From Stakelama saccharophila (lineage in GTDB: Bacteria; Pseudomonadota; Alphaproteobacteria; Sphingomonadales; Sphingomonadaceae): a stretch of 64,000 nucleotides of DNA. The stretch is taken from positions 3,019,001-3,083,000 of the forward strand of contig NZ_CP135076.1 in NCBI RefSeq assembly GCF_032229225.1, given 5' to 3'. Below, in pieces: positions 43,442 to 54,473 of the stretch (position 1 is the first letter of the stretch; every line of letters begins with the position of its first letter). Position numbers and translations under genes: made by a program. Below the pieces are notes generated by a model. That model was not told the DNA's origin. It ran no database searches and saw nothing but the letters and a program-made list of their open reading frames with translations.

Positions 43442-44566
43442 TCAACCGCCGCGCCCCACCAGCGCCGCATCGCGCATCCCGCGCCACACCCTGAGCGCCT
43501 GCACCGTCTCGGCCACGTCGTGGACGCGCAGCATCTGCACCCCCTGTTCGGCCCCTTTCAGCGCCAGCGCGATTGACCCGCCCAGCCGCTCGCCCGCCGG
43601 CGCCTCGTTCGACAGCGCGCCGATCATCCGCTTGCGGCTCGCGCCCAGCAGCACCGGACAACCCAGGCCATGGAACAGCGACAGGCCGTTCAGCAGCGCC
43701 AGATTGTCGGCCATCGACTTGCCGAAACCGATGCCGGGATCGACCAGGATATTGCCGCGCGCCACGCCGCTGCCCGCCACCGCCTCGATCCGCCGCTCCA
43801 GCCAGTCGAACGTCTCGATCAGCACGTCGCCATAGCCGTCGCCGCCATGCGGGCCGCGTGCCGGATCGGGCGAATGCATCAGCACCACCGGACACCCGGC
43901 GCGGGCCACCACCTCCAGCGCGCGCTCATCCCAAAGCAGCGCCGCGACATCGTTGACGACATGCGCACCCGCAGCCAGCGCCGCCTCCATCACCGCCGCC
44001 TTGCGCGTGTCGATCGACACCGGCGTGCCCGACCGGGCGAGCCGCTCGATCACCGGCACGACCCGCGCGATCTCGTCGCCTTCCCACACGGCCTTCGCGC
44101 CGGGCCGCGTCGATTCGCCGCCGACATCGACCATCGCCGCGCCCGCCGCGCCCATATCGAAGGCCGCCTGCGCCGCGGCGTCCGCGTCGTCGTGCCTGCC
44201 GCCGTCGGAAAAGCTGTCCGGCGTCATGTTGAGGATGCCCATCACCAGCGGCTGATCGAGCCGGAGCGTCCGCTCGCCCGCCCGGATGGCGCCGCGCGGC
44301 GCCGCGATATGTGCCGCCAGCACCGTCAGCCGCTCGCGCTGCGCCGCCGGCAGCGCCTCGGCAAAGGCATCGAAGTCCGTAACCGCCACCGGCTGCTGCA
44401 CCGCGCGCCGCCCGTCCACGACCGCGATCACCTCATAGGCCGCGAACCACACGAGCCCGCCTGCGATCCGCGCCACCTGTCCGTCCAGCCCGATCGGCGA
44501 ATCGACGAACTGCACCGGCCGCAGATAGAGTTTCGCCTCGGCGGGGAGGGAGATCACTTCGGACAT
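43442..44566 (-). CDS. folP: Dihydropteroate synthase
   Basis: Condenses p-aminobenzoate with dihydropterin pyrophosphate in folate synthesis; the target of sulfonamides. 374 residues, about 95 longer than many DHPS because of an N-terminal extension. TIM-barrel signatures: VMGILNMTPDSFSDGGRH, MVDVGGESTRPGA, VSIDTRKA, VVNDVAAL, NILVDPGIGFGKS and LGASRKRMIG (pterin and phosphate sites). It stands 71 bp after ccrM on the same strand. Confidence 0.95.
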   Translation of the reverse strand: MSEVISLPAEAKLYLRPVQFVDSPIGLDGQVARIAGGLVWFAAYEVIAVVDGRRAVQQPVAVTDFDAFAEALPAAQRERLTVLAAHIAAPRGAIRAGERTLRLDQPLVMGILNMTPDSFSDGGRHDDADAAAQAAFDMGAAGAAMVDVGGESTRPGAKAVWEGDEIARVVPVIERLARSGTPVSIDTRKAAVMEAALAAGAHVVNDVAALLWDERALEVVARAGCPVVLMHSPDPARGPHGGDGYGDVLIETFDWLERRIEAVAGSGVARGNILVDPGIGFGKSMADNLALLNGLSLFHGLGCPVLLGASRKRMIGALSNEAPAGERLGGSIALALKGAEQGVQMLRVHDVAETVQALRVWRGMRDAALVGRGG

Positions 44567-44637
44567 CGCTCCTTTCTAGGGCCGCCCCTGCCCTCGCGAA
44601 AGCGGGGGCATGTGACGTGCATCGCGGTGGCGAAGCG

Positions 44638-45822
<1,185 letters not shown>

Positions 45823-46045
45823 TCAAGCGAACAATAGTTAACGCATCGCGTTACGAGGTCGTTGACGACCCGGAACATTTCGCGACCCCGGCAGATATTG
45901 AGTCCGGGAGGCGCCCTCCGGCACAACCGATGGGGTGTGGCACGAAAGACTCACACCGATGTTTTCCGTCGGCGCCGGACCGGTCGAAGGGCAGTCCCTT
46001 CCTGGAGGAGACTTCTGCAAAAGGCGCGAAACGGAAGCCTCTTTC

Positions 46046-46073
46046 GTCATGCTGAACGTGTTTCAGCATCCAC
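46046..46073. repeat. Hairpin repeat, class R
   Basis: gtcatgctgaa-cgtg-tttcagcatccac, a short REP-like hairpin. Relatives occur at 50476-50552 and 56831-56922. Confidence 0.5.
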
Positions 46074-46090
46074 TTAGCTGCAATATCAAG

Positions 46091-46161
46091 CGCTTAAGCC
46101 AAGCGGCTCGGTGGACCCGGCCTCCGCCGGGGAGACGAGAATGGGTTTCGCAGAGGCATCC
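46091..46161. repeat. Interspersed repeat, class C (minus copy)
   Basis: Reverse complement of the left 70 bp of the element at 33887 with only a few differences; it ends in tttcgcagaggcatcc just before the rnhB stop codon. Confidence 0.7.
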
Positions 46162-46164
46162 TGC

Positions 46165-46785
46165 TCAGGACAAACGGCTCGTGAGCGGCTCCAGCGGCAG
46201 TTCGGCCTGCGCGACCGGCGCGAAGCTGCGCCGGTGAAGCGGCGACGGTCCGTGTTCGCGCAGCGCCGTACGGTGCTGCGGGCAGCCATAGCCCTTGTTC
46301 GATTCCCAGCGATATTGCGGGTAATCGCGCGCATGGCCGATCATGATCGTGTCGCGCCTGTGCTTGGCGACGATGGAGGCTGCGGCGATGCACTGCGCCT
46401 GCCCGTCGCCGCCGACGATCGCGGTCGCCGGGTGCTGCCAGCGCGGCAGGCGGTTGCCGTCGACCAGGACGTGGCCCGGCGCGCATCCCAGCGCCTCGAC
46501 CGCCAGCGCCATTGCCTTCATCGTCGCCCAATGGATGTTGATCCGGTCGATCTCGTCGGCTTCGACGATCCCGACGCCGACGATCGCGCACGCCATCAGC
46601 CGGTCGTGCAGGCGTTCGCGCGCGGGCGCGGTCAGCTTCTTCGAATCGTCCAGCCCGCGCGGCCGCCCGCGTTCCGGCAGGATCACCGCGGCGGCCACCA
46701 CCGGCCCGGCGAGCGGCCCGCGCCCGGCCTCGTCCACCCCGCACACCGGTGCGGCGAACAGCTTTTCATGGCGGCGGCTGGGCAT
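46165..46785 (-). CDS. rnhB: Ribonuclease HII
   Basis: Removes ribonucleotides from DNA-RNA hybrids. 206 residues from ATG 46785, two bases after the thiD stop, so translation is probably coupled; no separate ribosome site is visible. VCGVDEAGRGPLAGPV carries the first catalytic Asp-Glu pair, GRPRGLDDSKKL and VLVDGN the others, and SIVAKHRRDTIM with YPQYRWESNKGYGCPQH complete the RNase HII signature. Confidence 0.95.
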   Translation of the reverse strand: MPSRRHEKLFAAPVCGVDEAGRGPLAGPVVAAAVILPERGRPRGLDDSKKLTAPARERLHDRLMACAIVGVGIVEADEIDRINIHWATMKAMALAVEALGCAPGHVLVDGNRLPRWQHPATAIVGGDGQAQCIAAASIVAKHRRDTIMIGHARDYPQYRWESNKGYGCPQHRTALREHGPSPLHRRSFAPVAQAELPLEPLTSRLS

Positions 46786-46787
46786 GT

Positions 46788-47558
46788 TCAGTGCGTTAGC
46801 GCATCGAACGGCGCGACGCCAAGGGCGTGGCCCATCGGCCCCGCACCGCCGCCCAGCCCCGGCGCGTTCGCGAGCGCCGCCCGGACAAAGGCGATGGCAC
46901 GCCCGGTCGCCGCCTCCAGCGCCAGGCCGGCGCCCAGGCCGGTCGCGATACCGCTGGCCAGCGTGCAGCCGGTGCCGTGCGTGTGCCGCGTAACGATGCG
47001 CGGATTGGTAAACAGGCGCGTGCCCGCATCGGTGACCAGCCGGTCCTCGACCATGTCGCCGTCGCCATGGCCGCCCTTGGCGAGCAGCGCCGCGCCGCCC
47101 GCGCGCACCGCCGCGTCGCCGCCCAGCGCCGCCAGTTCGGGCAGGTTCGGCGTCACCAGCGTGGCGAGCGTCATCAGCCGCCGAAACGCCGCGATGGTGG
47201 CGTCGTCGGCAAGCACCGATCCGCTCGTCGCGACCATGACGGGATCGAAGACGATCGGCACTTGCGGCAGCACCGCCAGCCTGTCCGCCAGCGCATGTGC
47301 CGTCGCCGCCGATCCGATCATGCCGATCTTGACCGCATCGACGCCGATGTCGGCTACCACCGACTCGATCTGCGCCAGCACCGTTTCGGTCGGAATCGGG
47401 TGCACCGCCTGCACGCCCAGCGTATTCTGGGCCGTGATCGCGGTAATCGCGGTCATGGCATGGCCGCCCAGCATGGCGACGGTCTTGATATCCGCCTGGA
47501 TACCGGCCCCGCCGCCCGAATCGGACCCGGCGATGATGAGGATTCGCGGTGGCGCCAT
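46788..47558 (-). CDS. thiD: Hydroxymethylpyrimidine/phosphomethylpyrimidine kinase
   Basis: Phosphorylates HMP and HMP-P in thiamine synthesis. 256 residues from ATG 47558, preceded by aagggg; a longer frame upstream runs into repeat D and is rejected. Ribokinase fold: ILIIAGSDSGGGAGIQADIKT, AITAQNTLGVQ, VKIGMIGSA, PVMVATSGS, VTPNLPELAAL and the anion hole THGTGCTLASGIAT near the C-terminus. Overlapping organisation with rnhB. Confidence 0.95.
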   Translation of the reverse strand: MAPPRILIIAGSDSGGGAGIQADIKTVAMLGGHAMTAITAITAQNTLGVQAVHPIPTETVLAQIESVVADIGVDAVKIGMIGSAATAHALADRLAVLPQVPIVFDPVMVATSGSVLADDATIAAFRRLMTLATLVTPNLPELAALGGDAAVRAGGAALLAKGGHGDGDMVEDRLVTDAGTRLFTNPRIVTRHTHGTGCTLASGIATGLGAGLALEAATGRAIAFVRAALANAPGLGGGAGPMGHALGVAPFDALTH

Positions 47559-47599
47559 GGGCCCCTTGTGCCAGCGATCGCCCCCCATTTGTACCCATT

Positions 47600-47648
47600 C
47601 CTCCCCAAGCTCGCTTGGGGAGGGGGACCGCCGAAGGCGGTGGAGGGG
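47600..47648 (+). repeat. Stem-loop repeat D, solitary copy
   Basis: Same architecture as the DUF559-flanking copies: cctcccc-loop-ggggagg, gggacc, stem ccgccgaaggcgg, tggagggg. It lies between glmM and thiD with no nuclease gene, as expected for a dispersed non-autonomous copy. Confidence 0.7.
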
Positions 47649-47778
47649 CACCGCGAATCGGTGAAGCCGCGCAAAGACACGCCTTCGCCCTTGAGGCACC
47701 CCTTCACTACGCTTCAGATGGTCCCCCTCGAGGACCTCGGACCCGCAACCGAAGCGGCGAACGCACCCGCGCCGCCGG

Positions 47779-49119
47779 CTACTCCGCCACCTCGCGCACC
47801 GCGTCGCAAATCCGGTCGACGATTTCCTCGACCCTGCCGCGATCGTCGCCCTCGGCCATCACGCGGATCACCGGCTCGGTGCCCGAGGGACGGATCACCA
47901 GCCGGCCGGTGCCGTTCAACTCTTCCTCCGCCCTGGCGATCACCTCCTTCACGCGCCCGTCCTCCAGCGGCCTGCCGCCGTCGAATCGCACATTCTTCAG
48001 GAGCTGCGGCACCGGGTCGAAGCGGTTCAGCACCTCGCTCGCCGGCGCCTGCGCGCGCACGATCTCCGCCAGCACCTGCAGCGCGGCGATCAGCCCGTCG
48101 CCGGTCGTGGCATAATCGGACAGGATGATGTGTCCCGACTGTTCGCCACCGACATTGAAGCCGCTGGTGCGCATCTTCTCCAGCACGTGCCGGTCCCCCA
48201 CCTTGGTGCGGATCAGGTTCATGCCCTGCGCGCCCAGATGGCGCTCCAGCCCCAAATTGGACATCACCGTCGCGACCAGCCCGCCGCCGCCCAGCCGCCC
48301 GTCGCGCGCCCAGCCGGAGGCGATGGTCGCCATCAACTGGTCGCCGTCGACGACCCGGCCGTTCTCGTCCACCACGATCAGGCGGTCGGCGTCGCCGTCC
48401 AGCGCGATGCCGAGATGCGCGCCCATCGTCACCACGGTTTCGCACAGGGTCTGCGGCGCGGTGGATCCGACCTTGTCGTTGATGTTCTTGCCGTTGGGCG
48501 TCACGCCGATGGCGGTCACGTCCGCGCCCAGTTCCCACAGCGCCGACGGCGCCACCTGATAGGCCGCGCCGTTGGCGCAATCGATCACGATCTTCAGCCC
48601 GTCCAGCGTCAGGTCGGTCGGAAAGGTCATCTTCGCGGCGTGGGTATAGCGCCCGCGCGCATCCTCGACACGGCGCGCCCGGCCGATATCGACCGCGGCG
48701 GCCAGCGGCACGTCGCCGTCGATCAGCGCCTCGATCCGCTCCTCGTCGGCGTCGGACAGCTTGAACCCGTCGGGCCCGAACAGCTTGATGCCGTTATCGG
48801 CGAACGGATTATGGCTGGCGGAGATCATCACGCCCAGATCGGCGCGCATCGAATGGGTCAGCATGGCGACGGCCGGCGTCGGCATCGGGCCGACCTGCAC
48901 CACGTCCATGCCGACGCTGGTGAACCCGGCGACGAGCGCGTTTTCCAGCATGTAGCCGGAAAGCCGCGTATCCTTGCCGATCACCACGCGGTGCTTGTGG
49001 TCGCCGCGCACGAAATGCGCGCCCGCGGCCATTCCCACCTTCATCGCCATTTCGGCGGTCATCGGCAGCCGGTTGGTCACGCCGCGAATGCCGTCGGTGC
49101 CGAAATATTTTCTTGCCAT
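47779..49119 (-). CDS. glmM: Phosphoglucosamine mutase
   Basis: Converts glucosamine 6-phosphate to glucosamine 1-phosphate for UDP-GlcNAc and peptidoglycan. 446 residues from ATG 49119, the normal size; an upstream extension is rejected because [13 protein letters not shown] is the standard GlmM N-terminus. Phosphoserine loop [16 protein letters not shown], metal-binding DGDADRL, sugar loop GGEQSGH, and the C-terminal phosphate-binding [14 protein letters not shown] are all present. Confidence 0.97.
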   Translation of the reverse strand: MARKYFGTDGIRGVTNRLPMTAEMAMKVGMAAGAHFVRGDHKHRVVIGKDTRLSGYMLENALVAGFTSVGMDVVQVGPMPTPAVAMLTHSMRADLGVMISASHNPFADNGIKLFGPDGFKLSDADEERIEALIDGDVPLAAAVDIGRARRVEDARGRYTHAAKMTFPTDLTLDGLKIVIDCANGAAYQVAPSALWELGADVTAIGVTPNGKNINDKVGSTAPQTLCETVVTMGAHLGIALDGDADRLIVVDENGRVVDGDQLMATIASGWARDGRLGGGGLVATVMSNLGLERHLGAQGMNLIRTKVGDRHVLEKMRTSGFNVGGEQSGHIILSDYATTGDGLIAALQVLAEIVRAQAPASEVLNRFDPVPQLLKNVRFDGGRPLEDGRVKEVIARAEEELNGTGRLVIRPSGTEPVIRVMAEGDDRGRVEEIVDRICDAVREVAE

Positions 49120-49191
49120 TGCCGATAATACCCTAATCTTGCCGGAAACTCCCTGCGCGTGTGATAGCGCCGCCAGCCACAAAGAGCGAGC

Positions 49192-50454
49192 ATGTCACAA
49201 GCCACGCGTATCCTCATCGGCCTGATCGTCGGACTGACGGCCGGAATCGCGGCCGCCGCGGTCGCGCCCGACCGCGCGCTCGACTGGGCCGACTATGTCC
49301 GGCCGGTCGGCACCGCCTGGCTCAACGCGCTCAGGATGACGATCGTGCCGCTGGTGGTGTCGCTGCTGATTACCGGGATCGGCGCGACCGCGAAGGCCGC
49401 CCGCGCCAGCCGGCTGGCGACGCGCGCGATCGTGACCTTCATCGCGCTTCTCTGGCTGTCCTCGCTCCTCGGCGCGCTCCTTACCCCGCTGGCGCTCGCC
49501 TGGTTCCCGCTCGCCGGCGACGCGGCGGAGGCGCTGCGCCAGACCTTCGCGGCGGCGAAGCCCGTGGGCGACATCCCGCCTTTTTCCGAATTCCTCCAGG
49601 CGATGATCCCGACCAACCCCATCGCCGCGGCCGCGAACGACAGTTTCCTGCCGCTCATCATCTTCACCACCGTCTTCGCCTTCGCCGTCACCCGCCTGCC
49701 GAACGAACCGCGCGAACGGCTGACGGGATTCTTCCAGGCGCTGGCCGATGCGATGCTGGTGGTCGTCAACTGGGTGCTGTGGCTGGGGCCGATCGGCGTT
49801 TTCGCGCTCGCTTATGTCGTCGGCGCACGCGCCGGCACCTCGGCCTTCGGCGCGCTCATCCATTACGTCCTGATCGTCGCCGGCGTCGGTGCGGTGGTAT
49901 CGCTCGTCGCCTATCCGCTCGCCGTTCTCGGCGGCCGGGTGCCGCTCGGCCGGTTCGCCCGCGCGATCGCCCCGGCCCAGGCGGTGGCGATTTCCACCCA
50001 GTCCTCGCTCGCCTCGCTGCCGGAGATGCTGCGCAGCACGGAAAAGACGGGCGTGCCGGTCGCGAGCGGCGGCATGGTGCTGCCGATGGCGGTGGCGATC
50101 TTCCGCTTCACCGGGCCGGTGATGAACATCGCCGTCGCGATCTATGTCGCGCATGTCTTCGGCATCCATCTCGGGCCGGCGCAGCTCGCGGCCGGCGTCG
50201 CCGCCGCGGCGATCACGACCATGGGTGCGGTGGGCCTGCCCGGTCAGGTCAGCTTCATCAGCTCGATCGCGCCGATCGCCATCGCCATGGGCGTGCCGAT
50301 CGAACCGCTGGCGCTGCTCGTCGCGGTGGAGACGATGCCCGACCTCGTCCGCACCATCGGCAACGTTATGATGGACGTTGCCGTCACCACCGCCATCGTC
50401 GGCAAGGACGCGGAACCGGCGACCGAGGCCGACGCCCTGCTGGCGCAGGACTGA
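49192..50454 (+). CDS. Dicarboxylate/amino acid:cation symporter (DAACS family)
   Basis: A 420-residue inner-membrane transporter of the GltP/DctA type. Eight transmembrane helices plus two re-entrant loops are expected; [39 protein letters not shown] and [18 protein letters not shown] (serine-rich first hairpin) are seen, with [16 protein letters not shown] and [15 protein letters not shown] for the second hairpin. The usual Ser-rich SSSSTATLP loop is [10 protein letters not shown] and the NMDGT motif appears as a divergent FTGPVMN, so the substrate may differ from glutamate or C4-dicarboxylates. Confidence 0.88.
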   Translation: MSQATRILIGLIVGLTAGIAAAAVAPDRALDWADYVRPVGTAWLNALRMTIVPLVVSLLITGIGATAKAARASRLATRAIVTFIALLWLSSLLGALLTPLALAWFPLAGDAAEALRQTFAAAKPVGDIPPFSEFLQAMIPTNPIAAAANDSFLPLIIFTTVFAFAVTRLPNEPRERLTGFFQALADAMLVVVNWVLWLGPIGVFALAYVVGARAGTSAFGALIHYVLIVAGVGAVVSLVAYPLAVLGGRVPLGRFARAIAPAQAVAISTQSSLASLPEMLRSTEKTGVPVASGGMVLPMAVAIFRFTGPVMNIAVAIYVAHVFGIHLGPAQLAAGVAAAAITTMGAVGLPGQVSFISSIAPIAIAMGVPIEPLALLVAVETMPDLVRTIGNVMMDVAVTTAIVGKDAEPATEADALLAQD

Positions 50455-50475
50455 CGCCGCCCCCCATCGCCCATC

Positions 50476-50552
50476 GTCATTCTGACGAAAGTCCGAATCC
50501 AGAGCCCACAGCGCCTGCGTCTCCGAATGCCGAACCAAGTTCAGCATGACGA
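50476..50552. repeat. REP-like repeat, class R
   Basis: An intergenic element between convergent genes with gtcattctga at one end and ttcagcatgac at the other, related to 46046 and 56831. Confidence 0.5.
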
Positions 50553-50558
50553 ACGGCC

Positions 50559-51908
50559 TTACTTCAGCAGCACCAGCTCCTCGGCCATGCTCGGATGCAG
50601 CGCCACGGTCTGGTCGAACTGCGCCTTGGTCAGCCCCGCCTTCACCGCGACCGCCGCCGCCTGCAGGATTTCCGGCGCATCCGGTCCGATCATGTGCAGC
50701 CCCACGACCTTCCCGTTCGCCCCGTCGCAGACCATCTTGTACAGCGCGCGTTCGTTGCGCTGCGCCAGCACGTTCTTCATCGCGCGAAAATCGCTGGTAT
50801 AGACCTTGACCGATCCCAGCTTTTCCTTCGCCTCGCCCTCGGTCATGCCGACGCCCGCCACCGGCGGATGGCTGAACACGGCGGACGGGATACAGCCGTA
50901 ATCGACGCGCGTCGGCTTGTCGCCGAACACGGTGTCCGCGAACGCCTGCCCCTCGCGAATCGCCACCGGCGTCAACTGCACGCGGTTGGTCACGTCGCCC
51001 ACGGCATAGATGCTGTCGCAGGTCGAGCGGCTGTCGGCATCGACCTTCACCGCGCCCTTGTCGTCGATCTCGACCCCGGCATTCTCCAGGCCCAGCCCTT
51101 CGGTATTCGGCACGCGGCCGGTGGCGAACAGCACGCAATCGACGGTGATCGGGTCATGGCCCGTCATCTCGACCGTCAGGCTGCCGTCCTCGTTCTTGGT
51201 GATGCCGCGGAACTCGGCGTGGAAGCGGAATTCGATTCCCTTCATCATCGCAATCTGAAGCAAGCGGTCGCGGACCGATTCGTCATATCCGCGCAGGATC
51301 ACGTCGGTGCGGTTGATCAGCGTCACCTTGGTGCCGAATTCCTGGAAGATCCCGGCGAACTCGTTGGCGATATAGCCCGCGCCCGCGATCAGGATGCGTT
51401 TGGGCAACTTGTCCAGGTGGAACACCTCGTTCGACGTGATGCCGTGCTCGTGCCCCGGACATCCCGGTATATGCGGCCGCGCGCCCGTGGCGATCAGGAT
51501 CACCTTCGCGGTCACCTCCCTGCCGCTCGCCAGCTTCACGCCGTGCGGGCCGGTGATCGTCGCGCGCTCACCCACGATTTCGACGCCGTGATTGGTCAGC
51601 GTCTGCGTATAGGCGTTGTTCAGCCGATCGACCTCGCCCAGCACATTGTCGCGCAGGCGTCCCCAGTCGAACTCGCACTGGTCGGGCACCTTCCAGCCGA
51701 AGCGGATCGCGTCCTTCAGGTCCTCGGCGAAATGCGCGCCGTAAACGAGCAGCTTTTTCGGCACGCAGCCGCGGATGACGCAGGTGCCGCCGACGCGGTG
51801 CTCCTCGGCGATCGCGACCTTCGCCCCGTGCGCCGCCGAAACCCGCGCCGCCCGCACGCCGCCGGACCCGGCGCCGATGACGAAAAGGTCGTAGTCATAG
51901 GAAGCCAT
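50559..51908 (-). CDS. gor: Glutathione-disulfide reductase
   Basis: Reduces glutathione disulfide with NADPH. 449 residues from ATG 51908 (acggagaatgtg precedes; a GTG codon just before is less likely). FAD site DLFVIGAGSGGVRAAR, redox pair C43/C48 in GGTCVIRGCVPKK, NADPH loop ILIAGAGYIANEFAGIF with INRTD, FAD site YAVGDVTNRVQLTPVA, and the C-terminal HPSMAEELV with the proton-relay His-Glu. Separated from pgi by an inverted pair of class G repeats. Confidence 0.95.
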   Translation of the reverse strand: MASYDYDLFVIGAGSGGVRAARVSAAHGAKVAIAEEHRVGGTCVIRGCVPKKLLVYGAHFAEDLKDAIRFGWKVPDQCEFDWGRLRDNVLGEVDRLNNAYTQTLTNHGVEIVGERATITGPHGVKLASGREVTAKVILIATGARPHIPGCPGHEHGITSNEVFHLDKLPKRILIAGAGYIANEFAGIFQEFGTKVTLINRTDVILRGYDESVRDRLLQIAMMKGIEFRFHAEFRGITKNEDGSLTVEMTGHDPITVDCVLFATGRVPNTEGLGLENAGVEIDDKGAVKVDADSRSTCDSIYAVGDVTNRVQLTPVAIREGQAFADTVFGDKPTRVDYGCIPSAVFSHPPVAGVGMTEGEAKEKLGSVKVYTSDFRAMKNVLAQRNERALYKMVCDGANGKVVGLHMIGPDAPEILQAAAVAVKAGLTKAQFDQTVALHPSMAEELVLLK

Positions 51909-51942
51909 CACATTCTCCGTTCAGGCAGACGTAAAAGCCGTT

Positions 51943-52016
51943 GTGCTGAGCTTGTCGAATCACTGCACTTCTCCACCTGGTAGAAAGCAGCCCTTCGACC
52001 GGCTCAGGGCAAACGG
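51943..52016. repeat. Class G repeats, inverted pair between gor and pgi
   Basis: A minus copy gtgctgagcttgtcgaatcac (core 51946-51959) and a plus copy cccttcgaccggctcaggg followed by caaacgg (51991-52016) face each other. Same family as the copies around the GIY-YIG gene at 55292. Confidence 0.75.
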
Positions 52017-52021
52017 CGCAT

Positions 52022-53527
52022 TCAACCGAAGGCCCGCTTGATCAGGTCATTGGTCGAGGCGTCGAAATCAAGCTCGCCCCCCTCGGCAGCCGCGCCCGCC
52101 GCCTTCGCCATTTCCTTGCCCAGCTCGACGCCGAACTGGTCGAACGGATTGATGCCGAGCAGCACCGCACTGACGAACACCCGGTGCTCGTAAAAGGCGA
52201 TCAGCGCGCCCAGCGTGCGCGGATCGAGCGTGTCGAGCAGCAGCGTCGAGGACGGCCGGTCGCCCGAATAAGCGCGTGCCGCATCGTCGTTCTCGCGCCC
52301 CTTCATCAGCGCCGCGCCCTGCGCGAAGGCGTTGAGCAGCAATTGCCGGTGATGGTCGGGGTTCAGCGCATCGCCCGGCTCGGTCACCGCGACGAACTCC
52401 ACCGGCACCAGATGCGTGCCCTGGTGCAGCAACTGGAACACCGCGTGCTGCGCATCCGTGCCGACGCCGCCCCAGGTGATCGGCGCGCTCGGCCGGTCGA
52501 GCGGCTCGCCCTCGGCCGTCACGCCCTTGCCGTTCGATTCCATCTCGAGCTGTTGCAGATAGTCGGGAAGCAGCCGCAGCCGCTCGTCATAGGCGAACAC
52601 CGCGCGCGTCTCGCAGCCGCGGGCCTGCGTGTAATACAGGTCCGCGAACGCCGCGAGCACCGGCGCGTTGGCGCCGAAATCGCCGAAGCGGAAATGCCGG
52701 TCCATCTCGGCCGCGCCCTCCAGCATTTCCTCGAACACGTCCCAGCCCAGGCCGAGTGCGGCGGGAAAACCGATCGATGACCACAGCGAATAGCGTCCGC
52801 CCACGCTTTCCGAAAAAGGCAGGACGCGCGTCTCGTCCACGCCCCATTCCACCGCCTTGTCGGGCGATGCGGTCAGCGCCACGACCTTGCCGTACGGATC
52901 GGCGACGCCGCCATGGCGCATCCACGAGATCGCGCTGTTCGCGTTCAGCATCGTCTCGGTCGTGGTGAAGGTCTTCGATGCCACGACCAGCAGCGTCGCC
53001 TGCGGGTCGAACCGGGCGAACGCCTCCTCCAGCGCCACGCCGTCGACGTTCGACACGATCGCCACGTCGTAGCGGTCGCTGTCGCGGCCCAGCGCATCGA
53101 CCAGCAGGTCCGGCCCCAGCGCCGATCCGCCGATGCCGACATGCAGGATGTGCCGCACCGGCCCCAGCGCCTCCGCCTCGATCGCGTCGATCAGCGCGCG
53201 CATGCGGGCGTGGAAGCCTTGGGCGCGCGCCACGCTGTCGGGCGCGCCCTCGCCGCGCTCGGCGGTATGTTCGGCGGCGCGGCTCTCGGTCACGTTCACC
53301 GTCTCGCCCGCGAACAGCGCGTCGCGCTTGTCGGCCAGCCCGGAATCGCCCGCCAGCCGGACGAAGGCGTCGATCGCCTCCGCCGTCAGATGCGTCTTCG
53401 ACCAGTCGAAATGGATGCCGGCCACGTCCAGGCTCAGCAGCGACACCCGCTCGGGGTCCGCGGCGAACAGCGTATCGAGCCGTTGCTGCTCCAACCCCTC
53501 GATCGCCGACCAATCGCGCTTCGCCAT
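52022..53527 (-). CDS. pgi: Glucose-6-phosphate isomerase
   Basis: Interconverts glucose and fructose 6-phosphates. 501 residues from ATG 53527 (aggag upstream); longer frames overlap lepB and are rejected. Family motifs: HVGIGGSALGPDLL, VASKTFTTTETM, SVGGRYSLWSSIGFPAAL (PGI signature), WGGVGTDAQHAVFQLLHQGT, and GVELGKEMA near the C-terminus. Divergent from lepB. Confidence 0.96.
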   Translation of the reverse strand: MAKRDWSAIEGLEQQRLDTLFAADPERVSLLSLDVAGIHFDWSKTHLTAEAIDAFVRLAGDSGLADKRDALFAGETVNVTESRAAEHTAERGEGAPDSVARAQGFHARMRALIDAIEAEALGPVRHILHVGIGGSALGPDLLVDALGRDSDRYDVAIVSNVDGVALEEAFARFDPQATLLVVASKTFTTTETMLNANSAISWMRHGGVADPYGKVVALTASPDKAVEWGVDETRVLPFSESVGGRYSLWSSIGFPAALGLGWDVFEEMLEGAAEMDRHFRFGDFGANAPVLAAFADLYYTQARGCETRAVFAYDERLRLLPDYLQQLEMESNGKGVTAEGEPLDRPSAPITWGGVGTDAQHAVFQLLHQGTHLVPVEFVAVTEPGDALNPDHHRQLLLNAFAQGAALMKGRENDDAARAYSGDRPSSTLLLDTLDPRTLGALIAFYEHRVFVSAVLLGINPFDQFGVELGKEMAKAAGAAAEGGELDFDASTNDLIKRAFG

Positions 53528-53645
53528 ATCGTGTCTTCTCCTGCTATTTGCCCCGGATGCGGCCTCCCTATCGTGCGAAAGGCGGTGTCGCCAGCGGTAA
53601 CGCATGCTTGACGGCGCGGGTCCCGCGCCGCACAGCATCCGGCCC

Positions 53646-54473
53646 ATGAACGATCACGCACCCTCCGCCGACCGGAACGAGGCCACCGAGGCGAAGCCGC
53701 ATTCCGAATGGCGCGACACGCTCTCCTTCGTGGTGAAGCTCGCCCTCGCCGTCTTCATCATCCGCAGCTTCATCGTCTCGCCCTTCGTCATCCCCTCTGG
53801 CTCGATGCTGCCGCGGCTGCTGATCGGCGACTATATCTTCGTCACCAAATGGAATTACGGCTATTCCAAGCACGCGATGCCGTGGAGCCCGCCCATCATC
53901 CCGGGCCGCATCTTCGCCGACACCCCGCACCGCGGCGACGTTGTGGTGTTCAAGGCGCCGCCCGCCGATGACGAGGACTGGGTGAAGCGCGTCATCGGCC
54001 TGCCCGGCGACACGATCCGGATGCGCGCCGGCCAGGTCATCCTCAACGGCAAGCCGATTCCGAAACAGCGCGTGGCCGATTTCGTCCTGCCCGTCAGCCC
54101 CAATTTCAGTTGCGACGCCTATTACCAGCAGATGGACGGCGACACCCTCACCTGCCACTATCCGCAGTTCCGCGAGACGCTGCCCTCGGGCAAGAGCTAC
54201 AAGGTGCTCGACCTCGGCCAGACCATCGCCGACGATACCGAAGTCTACAAGGTGCCCGCCGGCCACGTCTTCCTGATGGGCGACAATCGCGACAACAGCG
54301 AGGACAGCCGCTTTCCGCAGGTCGTCGGCCAGGGGATCGGCATGGTCCCGATGGAAAATCTGGAGGGCAAGGCCGTGGTCAACTTCTGGTCGACCGACGG
54401 CAGCGCGAGCTGGTTCCTGCCCTGGACCTGGGCGTCGGCCGCCCGCTGGGACCGGATCGGCAAGACGTTTTGA
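53646..54473 (+). CDS. lepB: Signal peptidase I
   Basis: Cleaves signal peptides of exported proteins at the inner membrane. 275 residues from ATG 53646. One transmembrane helix (about 26-44), catalytic Ser53 in VIPSGSMLP, catalytic Lys114 in DWVKRVIGLPGD, and the GHVFLMGDNRDNSEDSR box. First gene of the classic lepB-rnc-era group; its TGA overlaps the rnc TTG. Confidence 0.96.
   Translation: MNDHAPSADRNEATEAKPHSEWRDTLSFVVKLALAVFIIRSFIVSPFVIPSGSMLPRLLIGDYIFVTKWNYGYSKHAMPWSPPIIPGRIFADTPHRGDVVVFKAPPADDEDWVKRVIGLPGDTIRMRAGQVILNGKPIPKQRVADFVLPVSPNFSCDAYYQQMDGDTLTCHYPQFRETLPSGKSYKVLDLGQTIADDTEVYKVPAGHVFLMGDNRDNSEDSRFPQVVGQGIGMVPMENLEGKAVVNFWSTDGSASWFLPWTWASAARWDRIGKTF

Noticed and set aside
47558..47699. 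N-terminal extension of thiD
   Set aside because: The extra residues are a translation of stem-loop repeat D; the ATG at 47558 has a ribosome site and the standard ThiD N-terminus.
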